Translations under genes and position numbers: made by a program
The notes under the pieces: model-generated
Seen by the model: the letters and a program-made list of their open reading frames with translations, nothing else
Told to the model about the DNA's origin: nothing
The model's database searches: none
Shown: one piece after another, positions 32,784 through 42,197 of the stretch
Layout of the letters: the number at the start of each line of letters is the position of its first letter
How positions within the stretch are numbered: position 1 is the stretch's first letter
Assembly (NCBI RefSeq): GCF_041929235.1
Contig: NZ_JBHFNP010000022.1
Location: 1-64,000 of the forward strand
Direction of reading: 5' to 3'
Source of the DNA: Microseira sp041929235
GTDB taxonomy: Bacteria > Cyanobacteriota > Cyanobacteriia > Cyanobacteriales > Aerosakkonemataceae
DNA: 64,000 bases

Positions 32784-34230
32784 AAGTCGAGGTAAGTCCC
32801 CCGCCATAAACCAGGCGGATGTACCCTTGGCTACCCCTTGTACCGCCGATGTTTTGGCAGTGGGATACACCTCGACCAAAAAATAAACGCGCAGCAGGAT
32901 TCAGAAACAACACCGTTGTTTTTACCGTCAGCTTGTGGTACAGTAAAACAATGCTGACAATGAACTTCACCTACCGAATTTATCCTGACGTAACCCAACA
33001 GCAACTCATGCTTGATTGGTTGGAAACCTGCCGTAAGGTTTACAACCATGCTTTGAGAGAGTTGAAAGATTGGCTGGCGTCGAGAAAGTGTTTGGTAGAT
33101 AGATGTTCTTTGAAACAGGAATATATTATTCCTGCGGACATGCCGTTTCCCAGCTATCAGCGTCAGCAAGATCAGTTGCCGAAAGCTAAGAAAGAAAATC
33201 CAAAGCTGAAAGAAGTATATTCTCAAGTGCTGCAAACTACGGTTCGTAGACTGCACGATACTTGGGAAGCCTTTCAAAAAAGGGGTTTTGGGTTTCCGAG
33301 ATTCAAAAAGTTTGGGCAATTTAGATCCTTCGTGTTTCCACAATTCAAGAACAATCCTGTCACTGGCTACCAGATTAAGCTGCCCAAGATCGGAGCAGTG
33401 CCAATCAATTTGCATCGACCAATCCCAGAAGGATTTACGGTTAAGCAGGTGCGGGTTGTCTCTCGCTGTAGAAATACTCAATGGTACGTTGTTGTTACCA
33501 TTTCTTCTGATGTGTCGATTCCCGATGTTCCATTTCATGGACGTACTATTGGGATTGACCTCGGACTGGAAAAATTCCTGACTACTAGCGACGGCTATAC
33601 AGTTGAACGCCCTAAATTTCTGAAAACTCTGCAAAGCAAGCTGAGATTGCTGCAACGCAGAGCAGCAAGAAAAAAGAAGCGTTCTCAAAACTGGGAGAAA
33701 GCACAGATCAAAGTAGCCAGATTGCATCACCATATCGGTAACACTCGCAAGAACTTTCACTTTCAAACCGCTCATAGCCTTTGCAACCAGGCACAAACTA
33801 TCTTTGCTGAAGACCTCAATACGGTAGGACTCAACCGAGGGATGCCCAGAAAAGAATGTGTTGATGCTTCGTTTGGAGCATTTCTGTCGCTGCTTGAATG
33901 GGTGTGCTTCAAACGAGGCTGCTATTTCCAACGGGTAAATCCTAGAGGAACTAGCCAAACTTGTCCTGAATGCGGTGCAACGGTTGCTAAACCTCTGAGT
34001 GAGAGGGAGCATATTTGTCCTGAATGTAGTTATAAAACTCATCGCGACCATGCTGCGGCTCAAGTAGTTTTATTGCGAGGATTAGAAAATGTAGTACCCC
34101 TGGACTGGGGGGAAAGGAAACTGCCTAGTAATGGCGTACTGCCCTTGGATCTCGTATCTAGATAAGTGCCGATCTAGGAATGCCTATCTGTGAAGATAGG
34201 AAGCCCACGGTATAATGCGACGCCAGGAGC
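32784..34230 (+). mobile_element. TnpB-type IS200/IS605 element (ends approximate)
   Basis: The candidate left end has GTCGAGGT (32786-32793) and ACCTCGAC (32869-32876) as paired arms. The candidate right end has CCTATC / GATAGG (about 34183-34200) after the tnpB stop. No transposase tnpA is present, as in non-autonomous IS1341-type elements. The element separates the rplT operon from ycf37. Exact ends are not fixed. Confidence 0.6.
32951..34165 (+). CDS. tnpB: TnpB RNA-guided endonuclease (IS891/IS1136/IS1341 type)
   Basis: 404 residues from MLTMNFTYRIYP (32951); frames open upstream to 32819 run through the element's left end and should not be included. RuvC motifs are IGIDLGLEKFLTTSDG, FAEDLNTVGLNRG and HRDHAAAQVV, and the zinc finger has both CPEC pairs (TCPECGATV, ICPECSYKT). 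TnpB uses an omega-RNA made from the element's 3' end to cut DNA next to a short target-adjacent motif, which helps the element to stay in place. All catalytic residues appear intact, so it may be active. Confidence 0.88.
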   Translation: MLTMNFTYRIYPDVTQQQLMLDWLETCRKVYNHALRELKDWLASRKCLVDRCSLKQEYIIPADMPFPSYQRQQDQLPKAKKENPKLKEVYSQVLQTTVRRLHDTWEAFQKRGFGFPRFKKFGQFRSFVFPQFKNNPVTGYQIKLPKIGAVPINLHRPIPEGFTVKQVRVVSRCRNTQWYVVVTISSDVSIPDVPFHGRTIGIDLGLEKFLTTSDGYTVERPKFLKTLQSKLRLLQRRAARKKKRSQNWEKAQIKVARLHHHIGNTRKNFHFQTAHSLCNQAQTIFAEDLNTVGLNRGMPRKECVDASFGAFLSLLEWVCFKRGCYFQRVNPRGTSQTCPECGATVAKPLSEREHICPECSYKTHRDHAAAQVVLLRGLENVVPLDWGERKLPSNGVLPLDLVSR

Positions 34231-34283
34231 ATTTACCGTTGGGAGGATGTCACAAATTTACATCTGCTCGGATAGAAAAATCT

Positions 34284-34811
34284 ATGGAAAACCAATTTCC
34301 TGTTGTTTATCTTTCCCTCTTGCTGGCACTACTATCTGTAACCGCTGGGATAATTTTTCGCCAGATCCTCAAAACTCGCAAAGTCGAAAGTAGCTTCTCG
34401 CGGCTGCAAAATAAGCTGAAAAACGAGAAAGGCACTGCTCTTGAATATTACGAACTCGGCACCATTTATCTCGATAAAAAACTATTCGTGCAGTCGGTCA
34501 ACCTGTTCCAAAAAGCGCTCAAAGATGTAGAAGGTGAGGCGAAGGAAAATATTGCCCTGATTTACAATGGCTTGGGATTTGCTTACTTTGCCCAAGAGCA
34601 GTACGACTTGGCAATTCGCAACTACAAAGAAGCTTTGAAACTGTGGCCTGAATATGTGACGGGGCTTAACAATCTCGGTCATGCTTACGAGCGGAAAAAA
34701 TTAACCGCTCAGGCATTACAAACTTACGAAGAAGCGTTGAAATACGAGCCGAACAATCAAACGGCTAAACGTCGTGCCGACTCGTTGCGTAAGCGGTTGG
34801 TTACTACTTAA
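34284..34811 (+). CDS. ycf37: Ycf37-like TPR protein
   Basis: 175 residues starting MENQFPVVYLSLLLALLSVT, a single membrane anchor, followed by three tetratricopeptide repeats (ALEYYELGTIYLDKKLFVQ, ALIYNGLGFAYFAQEQYDLA, VTGLNNLGHAYERKKLTAQA). Length, anchor and repeat layout match Ycf37, which supports photosystem I assembly in cyanobacteria and algae. Frames open from 34215 include the transposon right-end sequence and are not part of the gene. The insertion of a TnpB element 50-100 bp upstream may have altered its promoter. Confidence 0.7.
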   Translation: MENQFPVVYLSLLLALLSVTAGIIFRQILKTRKVESSFSRLQNKLKNEKGTALEYYELGTIYLDKKLFVQSVNLFQKALKDVEGEAKENIALIYNGLGFAYFAQEQYDLAIRNYKEALKLWPEYVTGLNNLGHAYERKKLTAQALQTYEEALKYEPNNQTAKRRADSLRKRLVTT

Positions 34812-34981
34812 CTCAAGTTGGTAGTTATAACTATCATGGGAAATTGCTAATCGCTAATTGCTAATTGCTCGCGGGAATATTTGACCGCTGTACCATTAGC
34901 CATTAGCTATTAGCAGCCCTAAAAAGGTAACTAGCAGCTGACGTTACTTAGGGATAGGGTGGGCAATGCCCGCCCTATTTT

Positions 34982-35422
34982 TTACAGCATGGCAGCTAGA
35001 GTTCTTACTCCAACAACGCCATCTGGTCTCATGCCCCGGGCACGCTGAAACGCAATCACCGCGTCACGGGTACGTGGCCCAAAAATACCATTTACTTCTC
35101 CTTTGAAGAACCCGCGTTTCTTTAAATACATTTGCAGCTTGCGAACAGTTTCTCCCCGGCTACCCAATCTTAGGGCGGTACTGGTGTTGGGGCGCTCAGT
35201 GCGGTTGGAACCTGTTGCTCTTGGGCTAGGAGAGGTGTTGGATCTTCTTGCTGGTTGACGACGAGTTGGCGCTGCTTGGGGCGATGGAGTTGTTCGTTGA
35301 GAGGAACTTGTTTGAGCGTTAGCAGGCAAGCTACCCATGAGTAACCCAGTTGCGGAAATAGCTGCAACCAGCCCAAGGGTTAAAGAACTTGACTTAAACA
35401 GTTTAGCAATCACTATCCACAC
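34982..35422 (-). CDS. Secreted peptidoglycan-binding protein
   Basis: 146 residues. Signal peptide (about 10-36, ending ANA), a low-complexity Thr/Pro/Arg/Ser stretch (38-80), then a PG_binding_1 domain: LRLGSRGETVRKLQMYLKKR, GFFKGEVNGIFGPRTRDAVI, QRARGMRPDGVVG. Such domains bind peptidoglycan; there is no enzymatic domain attached. The gene is monocistronic and converges with the repeat-rich gap after ycf37. Confidence 0.85.
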   Translation of the reverse strand: MWIVIAKLFKSSSLTLGLVAAISATGLLMGSLPANAQTSSSQRTTPSPQAAPTRRQPARRSNTSPSPRATGSNRTERPNTSTALRLGSRGETVRKLQMYLKKRGFFKGEVNGIFGPRTRDAVIAFQRARGMRPDGVVGVRTLAAML

Positions 35423-35696
35423 TCCTTAAAAAAATTGAAAAATTCAACTGTTTTTTAGCGAAAGCTGATATAAGGAAACCACTTTCTCAGCCTTTCTGGT
35501 GTCACCGTAGTGACTCATTATCACCGATTTGTGTCTCTGTTGTATCTAAGGGGCGAAAATTTTTTTGTTTGAACTTGCGAGCGCTTCTAATTTTTCCTTG
35601 GCTAAATTGTAAAAAAATATAACAATTATTACAAAATATTGCTGTTCCAGGCACGAGTTAATCTGGACAGGGATCGCGATCAAAGCTTAAAATCTC

Positions 35697-36281
35697 GTGA
35701 TCAGAATGAGCCAGCCAGGGACAATGACCAAAATTCCAGCCATTTACCTGCAATCTTTCCTGAAACTGCCTCAGACAAGAGGGTTCAACGCAGGCAGTCT
35801 ATTTTTCTTATTTGCCCTCCTGATAATTAATCCTTTGCCAGCAAATGCCGATCGAAGCACGATGGCAGCGCGGCAAGCTGAAGCCAGATCTAGGGTTTCT
35901 GCCATGAACAGCGCGCAGCAAGCTTACTATTTGCAAAACCAAGTTTTTACCAATTCATTGCAAAAACTTGGGGTGAGTCAGATATCTGCAAGTGACAGCT
36001 ATAAATATGGGGTTAACAGCGATTCTAAAGACATCTCAGATTGGTCTAGTGCTAAAGCTGTCTACCATTTTGGCATTGGGATTAAACCGGGCTTCAAGAA
36101 CTATGTCGGCGGTGTTTTTCTAGTGCCAAAAACTTGGCAGGGAGAAACTAAAATAGGAACTCAGTCAATCCTCTGCGAGGGTAGCAAACCCGATGTAATG
36201 CCTGCTATGCCAACCTACCGGGATGGTACGGTGCGCTGCGGTGTAGGGACAACAGAAATTAAATTACCCTTAGCCAAGTAA
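35697..36281 (+). CDS. Type IV pilin-like G/H family protein
   Basis: 194 residues from a GTG start; the Met at residue 10 (35724) is an alternative. A hydrophobic segment (about 34-52, ending NPLPANA) reads as a signal peptide rather than a prepilin site. After it comes AARQAEARSRVSAMNSAQQA and YYLQNQVFTNSLQKLGV, the N-terminal helix pattern of cyanobacterial pilin-like G/H proteins. The C-terminus has two Cys (LCEGS, VRCGVG) that could form a disulphide. Role in secretion or surface structure is inferred from the family. Confidence 0.65.
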   Translation: MIRMSQPGTMTKIPAIYLQSFLKLPQTRGFNAGSLFFLFALLIINPLPANADRSTMAARQAEARSRVSAMNSAQQAYYLQNQVFTNSLQKLGVSQISASDSYKYGVNSDSKDISDWSSAKAVYHFGIGIKPGFKNYVGGVFLVPKTWQGETKIGTQSILCEGSKPDVMPAMPTYRDGTVRCGVGTTEIKLPLAK

Positions 36282-36747
36282 TCGAATATGAGAATCTAAA
36301 TGTAGGGTGCGTTAGACGAGAGTACGGCACCGCAACCACTGCTTGCCAAGTAATCGAATATTAGTTATTAACGCAAGTTGCTAGTTATAAGCTTTGGCGG
36401 TGGTAATTGGTAATTGGTAATTGGTAATTGGATTAAAAGGGCTGTGTCATCGTTACAATTACCCATTACCCCAGTCAGAAACCCGGTTGATTCATAGATT
36501 TCTCGCTGTCAACCCCACGATTTTTCAGAGAAACCGGGTTTCTTTGGCTCGATGTAACTAGCAACTTGGGTTATTAGTTATTATACCAAATCCGCTGCCA
36601 TGACCCCCCTTTTAAACCGCGTTAGCGTTCGCTCAGCATTGCGGATGCGCTCAGGGATTCGCGAAGCGCGAATTAGACAGGAAGGACACAAAGAAGAAGA
36701 GATGGTATTATCCGGAAATAGTTAAACAAAAACACTAATAACTAATA
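36282..36747. other. Intergenic, repeat-rich, no gene seen
   Basis: Contains tandem GGTAATTGGTAATTGGTAAT (about 36402-36432), a GAAACCCGGTT...AACCGGGTTTC inverted pair (36479-36541), and CGCAAGCG/GCGAACGC-like interspersed repeat text with CGCGAAGCGCGAATT (36658-36673). No open frame is family-like. It leads into the small inverted-repeat element interrupted by the IS66 insertion. Confidence 0.6.
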
Positions 36748-36765
36748 CAGGACTTACGCAGCGAC

Positions 36766-38584
36766 GTAACCGTTCAGGGGGTGCGCCTACGGCGCACCAC
36801 CCGGCAAGCGAGGTGGTAAATATTTGAGAGTATTTGGGTGGGCGTAAAAATAGCAGCGAGCAATTGTGGTAATGTGAGACTCATGGAAGAGCCGCGCCCC
36901 AGCATCATAGAGCAAATCCCCCCTGATGATTGGGAGAACAACGACCGCCAGCGTCAAAAAATTGGTGGAGTCAATGGCGCAGCGGATTGAATCATTAGAA
37001 CAACAGGCTCTTGAATTACTCTCAGCCCAGCAGCAACTATTAGAAAAAGTCAATAAAACATCAAAAAACTGATCATCACCACCCTCAAGTGCTCCACCAG
37101 GAAAAGGTCAGAAATCACGGAAAAAAAGTGGTAAAAAGCGGGGTGGTCAGCCTGGTCATGAGGGGAAAAGCCGCAACTTATACCCAGTAGAAAAATGTAC
37201 CTCGGTGATAGACCATCATCGAGTAACATGCCCATGTTGTGGAGAAAGCCTCAAGGGAGAAGATACTTTCCCCGATCGCCACCAAATAGTTGAGATTCCA
37301 CCGATTGAACCAATAGTTATAGAGCATGGTCTGCACCAATTAACCTGTGAGCGATGTGGAACTTCGACTCGTGCCACATTACCCGACAACGTAAACCCAA
37401 GTGGATACGGTGTGAGAATTGTGGCAATAGTAGCATTATTGAGTGGATTATACCGTAACAGCCACCGCATGGTACAAAGTGCCCTGGCGGACTTGTTTGG
37501 TATCTCAATCTCTAAGGGATCAGTCAACAAACTGAGGCTAGAAGCCAGCAATGCAGTTGCCGATTGTGTGGATGAAGCAAAAGTTTAAATCCAGCAACAA
37601 GAAATTGTGGCTGCGGATGAAACAAGCTTCAATCAAGCTAATATTGACGGTGGCAATCCACAACAAAGACAAGCATGGCTATGGGTAGCAGTCACACCGC
37701 TAGTCACATTTTTTGAGATTGCACTAACTCGTTGCACTCAAGCGGCTAAAAATCTTCTGGGTGAGGATTTTGCCGGAATTTTAACTTGGGATAGGCATGG
37801 CGCATACAACTGGGTAGACATCTGACGTCGGCAATTATGTTGGGCAGATCTCAAGAGAGAATTTATTAAAATCTCAGAACGTCCTGGGGTATCGAAAGAA
37901 TTAGGAATTCGATTACTTCAACAACAAGAAAAGTTATTCGAGTTATGGCAGAGGGTAAGGGATGGAACTCTTGCTCCTGGCGATTTTGTGGAATTAGTCA
38001 AAGATATTCGCCACCAAATAATATCACTGTTACAACAAGCCGCAGACTACGAGATCGCGTTAAAGGAGAAAACCCCTTTGGCTAAAACGGTTCTTACTTG
38101 TCGCCAACTACTTAAGGTTGAGGGTGCGATGTGGTTATTTGTGAAAACTCCAGGTGTTGAGCCAACCAACAATGCGAAAGAGCTATTCGTCCGGCTGTAA
38201 TATGGCGACGTACCAGTTTTGGTTCCCAAACCCAAGCAGGAAGTATTTTTGTGGCACGAATGCTGACTGTGGTTACCACACTTAAATCCCAACAGCGTCA
38301 TATTTTGGAGTTGATCGCAATTGCCGTGAAGAGCGATCGTGAAGGTAAACCTGCTCCTTCTTTACTTCCAGAAGTCGTCTGTTGTAAAGATGACGCTTGA
38401 ATTTTTAATCTAGCTTTATATAGTTAGTTTCTTGCTCACAATAAGTGGTGCTGCTTGTATTCACTCAATGGTCAAGAGAGTTCGTGCGGAAATTATTGTT
38501 GGATCGCGCCGAGATCTCATACATATTGATGCTCAAACTCCTCTTGGGGTGGTGCGCCGTCGGGCGCACCCCCTGAACGGTTAC
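36766..38584 (+). mobile_element. IS66-family element with 8-bp target duplication
   Basis: Terminal inverted repeats GTAACCGTTCAGGGGGTGCG... (from 36766) and the complement ending at 38584 agree over about 37 bp apart from a few inner bases. They are flanked by the direct repeat GCAGCGAC at 36758-36765 and 38585-38592; 8-bp duplications are typical for IS66. The element is 1819 bp and carries only the large transposase, without tnpA/tnpB accessory genes, as in the ISBst12-like group. Confidence 0.88.
36883..38400 (+). pseudogene. IS66-family transposase (tnpC), decayed
   Basis: The translation begins EEPRPSIIEQIPPDDWEN and contains the family segments KKRGGQPGHEGKSR, CPCCGESL...ERCGTSTRATLP, and WLWVAVTPLVTFFEIALTR with LTWDRHGAYNWV. 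The frame is broken by a frameshift near 36943, stops TGA at 37070, TAA at 37586 and TGA at 37823, and a one-base shift just before 38198; the C-terminus then resumes in another frame and ends at 38400 (PEVVCCKDDA). The element cannot make its own transposase. Confidence 0.85.
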
Positions 38585-38678
38585 GCAGCGACACCACATA
38601 TGGTAGAAATGGTGCGTTACACTGGGTTAACGCACCCTACATATAGAGATGTGGCGTAAGTCCTGTAATAACCAACAA

Positions 38679-39512
38679 CTAAGGCAACCAAGGATATTGG
38701 CGAAAATCCGGTTGGCGTTTTTCCAAAAATGCCTGTTTTCCCTCTGCACCTTCCTCGGTCATATAATAAAGCAAAGTGGCATTTCCCGCGAGTTCTTGCA
38801 AACCTGCTTGTCCGTCGCAATCGGCGTTAAAAGCAGCTTTCAAACAGCGAATTGCAATTGGACTTTTTTCTAATATTTCCTTTGCCCATTGAATGCCTTC
38901 CTCTTCTAACTGTTCTACGGGAACGATGCAGTTAACCAACCCCATTTCTAAAGCTTGTTTTGCATCATATTGGCGACACAGATACCAAATTTCCCGTGCC
39001 TTTTTTTGACCGACAATTCTGGCTAAATAACTAGCACCAAATCCCCCATCAAAGCTGCCAACTTTAGGGCCAGTTTGACCGAAAATAGCATTATCAGCCG
39101 CAATAGTTAAGTCGCAGAGGATATGCAGCACATGCCCGCCGCCAATGGCATACCCAGCTACCAAAGCAATGACGACTTTGGGCATCGAGCGAATTAAGCG
39201 TTGCAAATCTAACACGTTGAGGCGGGGGACGCCATCATCGCCCACATAGCCCGCGGTTCCGCGCACGCTTTGATCTCCGCCAGCACAGAAGGCATATTTC
39301 CCATCTGTATGCGGACCTGCACCCGTAAAAAGTACTACACCAATGCTCGTATCTTCGCGGGCATCGGCAAAAGCATCGTAGAGTTCAAAGACGGTTTTGG
39401 GACGAAAGGCATTGCGTTTGTGAGGACGGTTAATCGTAATTTTGGCGATGCCGTCCGTTTTGTGGTAAAGGATATCTTCGTAGGTTTTGGCGACTTGCCA
39501 TTCAACTTGCAT
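38679..39512 (-). CDS. menB: 1,4-dihydroxy-2-naphthoyl-CoA synthase
   Basis: 277 residues. Crotonase-fold enzyme that cyclises o-succinylbenzoyl-CoA in phylloquinone (photosystem I cofactor) synthesis. Seen are ITINRPHKRNAFRPKTVFEL, YAFCAGGDQSVRG, LVAGYAIGGGHVLH, FGQTGPKVGSFDGGFG and the conserved C-terminus FLEKRQPDFRQYPWLP. The Met at 39512 (MQVEWQVAKTYEDI) matches the length of cyanobacterial MenB; an upstream GTG at 39551 would overlap the previous gene. DUF3067 lies just upstream on the same strand. Confidence 0.95.
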   Translation of the reverse strand: MQVEWQVAKTYEDILYHKTDGIAKITINRPHKRNAFRPKTVFELYDAFADAREDTSIGVVLFTGAGPHTDGKYAFCAGGDQSVRGTAGYVGDDGVPRLNVLDLQRLIRSMPKVVIALVAGYAIGGGHVLHILCDLTIAADNAIFGQTGPKVGSFDGGFGASYLARIVGQKKAREIWYLCRQYDAKQALEMGLVNCIVPVEQLEEEGIQWAKEILEKSPIAIRCLKAAFNADCDGQAGLQELAGNATLLYYMTEEGAEGKQAFLEKRQPDFRQYPWLP

Positions 39513-39529
39513 AGATGGGGATTTTGAGG

Positions 39530-39847
39530 TCAAGTGTCTTCTAGTATCCACTCGGATGCGCGATCGCCCAAATCGATGGGAAAGCTAACCGCTTTGCCCA
39601 AGCGGGGTCGCTCGCGCGTCTGTTCAATATATTTTTGCACTTGGGCTGTCGCTCCCAAAGCCACAAGATAACTGGCGATGGTATCGAGGTGCGCCATATA
39701 TTCTGCCTCGCTGAGAGGAAAAGACGCTTGCTCCAGATATTTCCACATCACCTGGACAAAAATCTTCCCCTGAGTGCGGCGCAGCTGCATATCGTAAGAG
39801 CGTCCCCACTTGGAAAGCAACAACTGGTGTAAGTCAGATCCCGTCAT
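39530..39847 (-). CDS. DUF3067 family protein
   Basis: 105 residues, matching the conserved cyanobacterial/plastid DUF3067 family: MTGSDLHQLLLSKWGRSYDM, then GKIFVQVMWKYLEQASFPLS and YLVALGATAQVQKYI. Soluble and small; function not established. It ends 18 bp before the menB start and is probably in the same transcript. Confidence 0.8.
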   Translation of the reverse strand: MTGSDLHQLLLSKWGRSYDMQLRRTQGKIFVQVMWKYLEQASFPLSEAEYMAHLDTIASYLVALGATAQVQKYIEQTRERPRLGKAVSFPIDLGDRASEWILEDT

Positions 39848-40193
39848 AGCCTTTCAATATAGATAGTCTTCGATCCGATGTCCCTCTAGATTATGAGAGG
39901 GGTGTCAAAAAATGTAATAATACCCAGGAGAAAGCTGTAACAGTTTGTTCAAGAGATTGTTGCAACTGGCCTGCTAGGGCAGATTTTAGCTTGAGCTTGC
40001 CTTTGCCTCATACTTACGTGCCAGGAAGTGTGAGTTTCTCGCCAGATAGGGTGGGCTACACCCAAATCTAACGCCTGTGGACAAGAAAGTGGTGACACCC
40101 TTGAATGAAGCAGGAAGCAGAACTGGAGTAGAACTGGTGGATAGGTGGTTTCTTTGATCTAAAACAGGCTCAAGATGTGGCAATATTCAACCA

Positions 40194-40337
40194 ATGCCTC
40201 TGAAGCAGCTTGTTTACCAATGTGGTAAGTGTGGCGTTTGTATCGCTCGCGATTTAAATGCCGCTGACAATTTGGCAAATGCCCCAAAACACCGAGTACG
40301 TGCGGCAAGCGCGGAATTGACGCCTGGGGACTGTTGA
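40194..40337 (+). pseudogene. TnpB remnant (C-terminal zinc finger and last RuvC motif)
   Basis: One frame reads MPLKQLVYQCGKCGVCIARD, then LNAADNLANA and a stop at 40335-40337: the terminal CxxC and RDxNAA motif of TnpB with a short tail. No N-terminal two thirds are found upstream. The stretch 39960-40180 may hold further decayed transposon DNA, because VDKKVVTPLNEAGSRTGVEL resembles TnpB tail sequence, but this is weak. Confidence 0.6.
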
Positions 40338-40446
40338 TGCCGTCATCCTTGGTTGGTTTTGTCTTGCACAAAGTAGTTCTATTGCCTAACTACGGATCGG
40401 TTCTGCGTAGCAGTTGTTGACAAAAATACAGTTTTAAGCGTAGGTT

Positions 40447-40986
40447 ATGGCTCAACTTTCTGGATCGGCGGATGTACCCGATATGGGGCGTCGCCAGTTT
40501 ATGAACCTTTTGACCTTTGGTACGATTACAGGAACAGCTCTGGGTGGGCTTTATCCAGTTGTTAAGTACTTTATTCCTCCCGCCAGCGGTGGTGCTGGGG
40601 GTGGGGTAACCGCCAAAGATGCTTTGGGCAACGATGTGATTGCCAGCGAGTTTGTGGCTAACCGCAATACAGGAGATCGCGCCCTCGCCCAAGGTCTAAA
40701 AGGCGACCCCACCTACATTGTGGTAGGTGAAGATAAATCGATCGCCGACTACGGCATCAACGCAGTCTGTACCCACTTAGGCTGCGTCGTACCTTGGAAT
40801 ATTGCCGAAAACAAGTTTAAGTGTCCTTGTCACGGTTCGCAGTATGATAGCACCGGCAAGGTGGTACGCGGTCCTGCACCGTTATCCTTGGCACTGGTTC
40901 ACGCCAACGTGGAAGACGATAAAGTTGTCTTTACACCTTGGACAGAAACCGACTTCCGCACGGGCGAAAACCCCTGGTGGGCTTAA
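40447..40986 (+). CDS. petC: Cytochrome b6f Rieske iron-sulfur protein
   Basis: 179 residues. N-terminal DMGRRQFMNLLTFGTITGTA is the twin-arginine-like targeting and membrane anchor. The 2Fe-2S cluster ligands are in CTHLGCVVPW (about 107-116) and CPCHGSQYDSTGKV (about 125-138). It passes electrons from plastoquinol to cytochrome f. petA follows 110 bp later on the same strand, the standard petCA pair. Full length and intact. Confidence 0.97.
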   Translation: MAQLSGSADVPDMGRRQFMNLLTFGTITGTALGGLYPVVKYFIPPASGGAGGGVTAKDALGNDVIASEFVANRNTGDRALAQGLKGDPTYIVVGEDKSIADYGINAVCTHLGCVVPWNIAENKFKCPCHGSQYDSTGKVVRGPAPLSLALVHANVEDDKVVFTPWTETDFRTGENPWWA

Positions 40987-41056
40987 AATTGCTAATCGCT
41001 AATCGCTAATAGTGAAGAACAATTAGCAATTAGCAATTAGCAATTAGCAATAGCTA
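40987..41056. repeat. Tandem AATTAGC / AATCGCT tract between petC and petA
   Basis: GCTAATCGCTAATCGCTAAT and then four AGCAATTAGCAATTAGC-type units fill the petC-petA gap. The two halves are complementary, so the tract can fold into a hairpin inside the petCA message. Confidence 0.7.
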
Positions 41057-41096
41057 TTGATTTGACGGTGTTCACTGGAATTGTTGTTATTTGCAG

Positions 41097-42083
41097 ATGA
41101 AAAAAGCTTGTTTATCGGCGATTTTACAGAGTAGCAAGCGGGTAATTTCTAGGACTTTGCTGCTTGCAATCGCCACAGTAGGAATTTTCCTCGCCAGCGG
41201 TCTATCCCTGTCCCAACCCGCTGCTGCCTATCCTTTCTGGGCGCAGGAAACTGCCCCCGAAACCCCCCGCGAACCTACGGGACGCATTGTTTGCGCTAAC
41301 TGTCACCTCGCTGCCAAACCCTCTGAAGTTGAAATTCCCCAAGCGGTTCTCCCCGATACGGTATTTGAAGCCGTGGTGAAAATTCCCTACGACACCAACG
41401 CGCAACAAGTATTGGGCGATGGTTCCAAAGGCGGTTTAAACGTCGGTGCGGTTTTAATGTTGCCCGAAGGGTTCAAAATTGCTCCGGAAGACCGCATTCC
41501 GGAGGAAATGAAAGAAAAAATTGAGGGACTCTATTACCAAACCTACAAGGAAGGTCAAGATAACGTGATTATTGTTGGTCCCTTACCGGGCGAACAATAT
41601 CAAGAAATCGTCTTCCCCGTTCTTTCTCCCAACCCCGCAACTGACAAAAATATCCACTTCGGTAAGTATCCCGTTCACTTGGGTGCAAACCGGGGACGCG
41701 GTCAAGTTTATCCCACTGGCGAGAAAACCAACAACAACGCTTTTAACGCTTCTGCTGCTGGTACCGTTACTGGAATTACCAAAAATGAAGATGGCGGTTA
41801 TCAGGTAACGATCAAAACCGATAACGGCGAGGTAGTCGAAACCATTCCCGCCGGACCGGAATTGATTGTTTCTGAAGGACAAGCGGTAACTGCTGGCGAA
41901 CTTTTGACCAATAACCCCAACGTAGGTGGATTTGGTCAAGATGATGGCGAAATTGTGCTGCAAAGCGCCACTCGGATTCAATGGCTAATGGCATTTATTG
42001 CCGCGATTATGTTAGCCCAAGTGCTGCTAGTGTTGAAGAAGAAACAAGTCGAAAAAGTCCAGGCTGCCGAAATGAATTTCTAA
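41097..42083 (+). CDS. petA: Cytochrome f
   Basis: 328 residues from the ATG at 41097; a TTG six bases earlier is in frame but less likely. Signal peptide ends QPAAA, so the mature protein starts YPFWAQ with the axial Tyr1. The haem motif CANCH is at about residue 60. The large lumenal domain contains PEEMKEKIEGLYYQTY and GRGQVYPTGEKTNN, and one membrane helix near the end (WLMAFIAAIMLAQVLLVLKK) anchors it. It accepts electrons from PetC and passes them to plastocyanin or cytochrome c6. Confidence 0.97.
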   Translation: MKKACLSAILQSSKRVISRTLLLAIATVGIFLASGLSLSQPAAAYPFWAQETAPETPREPTGRIVCANCHLAAKPSEVEIPQAVLPDTVFEAVVKIPYDTNAQQVLGDGSKGGLNVGAVLMLPEGFKIAPEDRIPEEMKEKIEGLYYQTYKEGQDNVIIVGPLPGEQYQEIVFPVLSPNPATDKNIHFGKYPVHLGANRGRGQVYPTGEKTNNNAFNASAAGTVTGITKNEDGGYQVTIKTDNGEVVETIPAGPELIVSEGQAVTAGELLTNNPNVGGFGQDDGEIVLQSATRIQWLMAFIAAIMLAQVLLVLKKKQVEKVQAAEMNF

Positions 42084-42103
42084 GTCTGGGTTTAAACCAA
42101 AAT

Positions 42104-42138
42104 CAGAAACCCGGTTTCTATAAGAAACCGGGTTTCTG
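42104..42138. terminator. Strong hairpin after petA
   Basis: CAGAAACCCGGTTTCT (42104-42119) and AGAAACCGGGTTTCTG (42123-42138) pair over 16 positions with a three-base loop, 21 bp after the petA stop. It belongs to the GAAACC(C)GGTTTC repeat group and probably serves as a terminator. Confidence 0.65.
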
Positions 42139-42197
42139 CTGTTTGGAAGGCGAGGGGGCGGGTTGATACGACTGACGCGGGGACACGGGGAGGGGGA

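Larger units (their letters stand above)
36748..38665. repeat. Small inverted-repeat element split by the IS66 insertion
   Basis: CAGGACTTACGC (36748-36759) and GCGTAAGTCCTG (38654-38665) are perfect 12-bp terminal repeats. Removing the IS and one target copy leaves a 91-bp MITE-like element containing GGTGCGTTA...TAACGCACC. The GGACTTACGCA end recurs at 2789 and 15803. Confidence 0.65.

Noticed and set aside
32951..34165. Possible Cas12-type effector
   Set aside because: The protein is a TnpB of 404 residues with element ends on both sides, and no CRISPR array is near.
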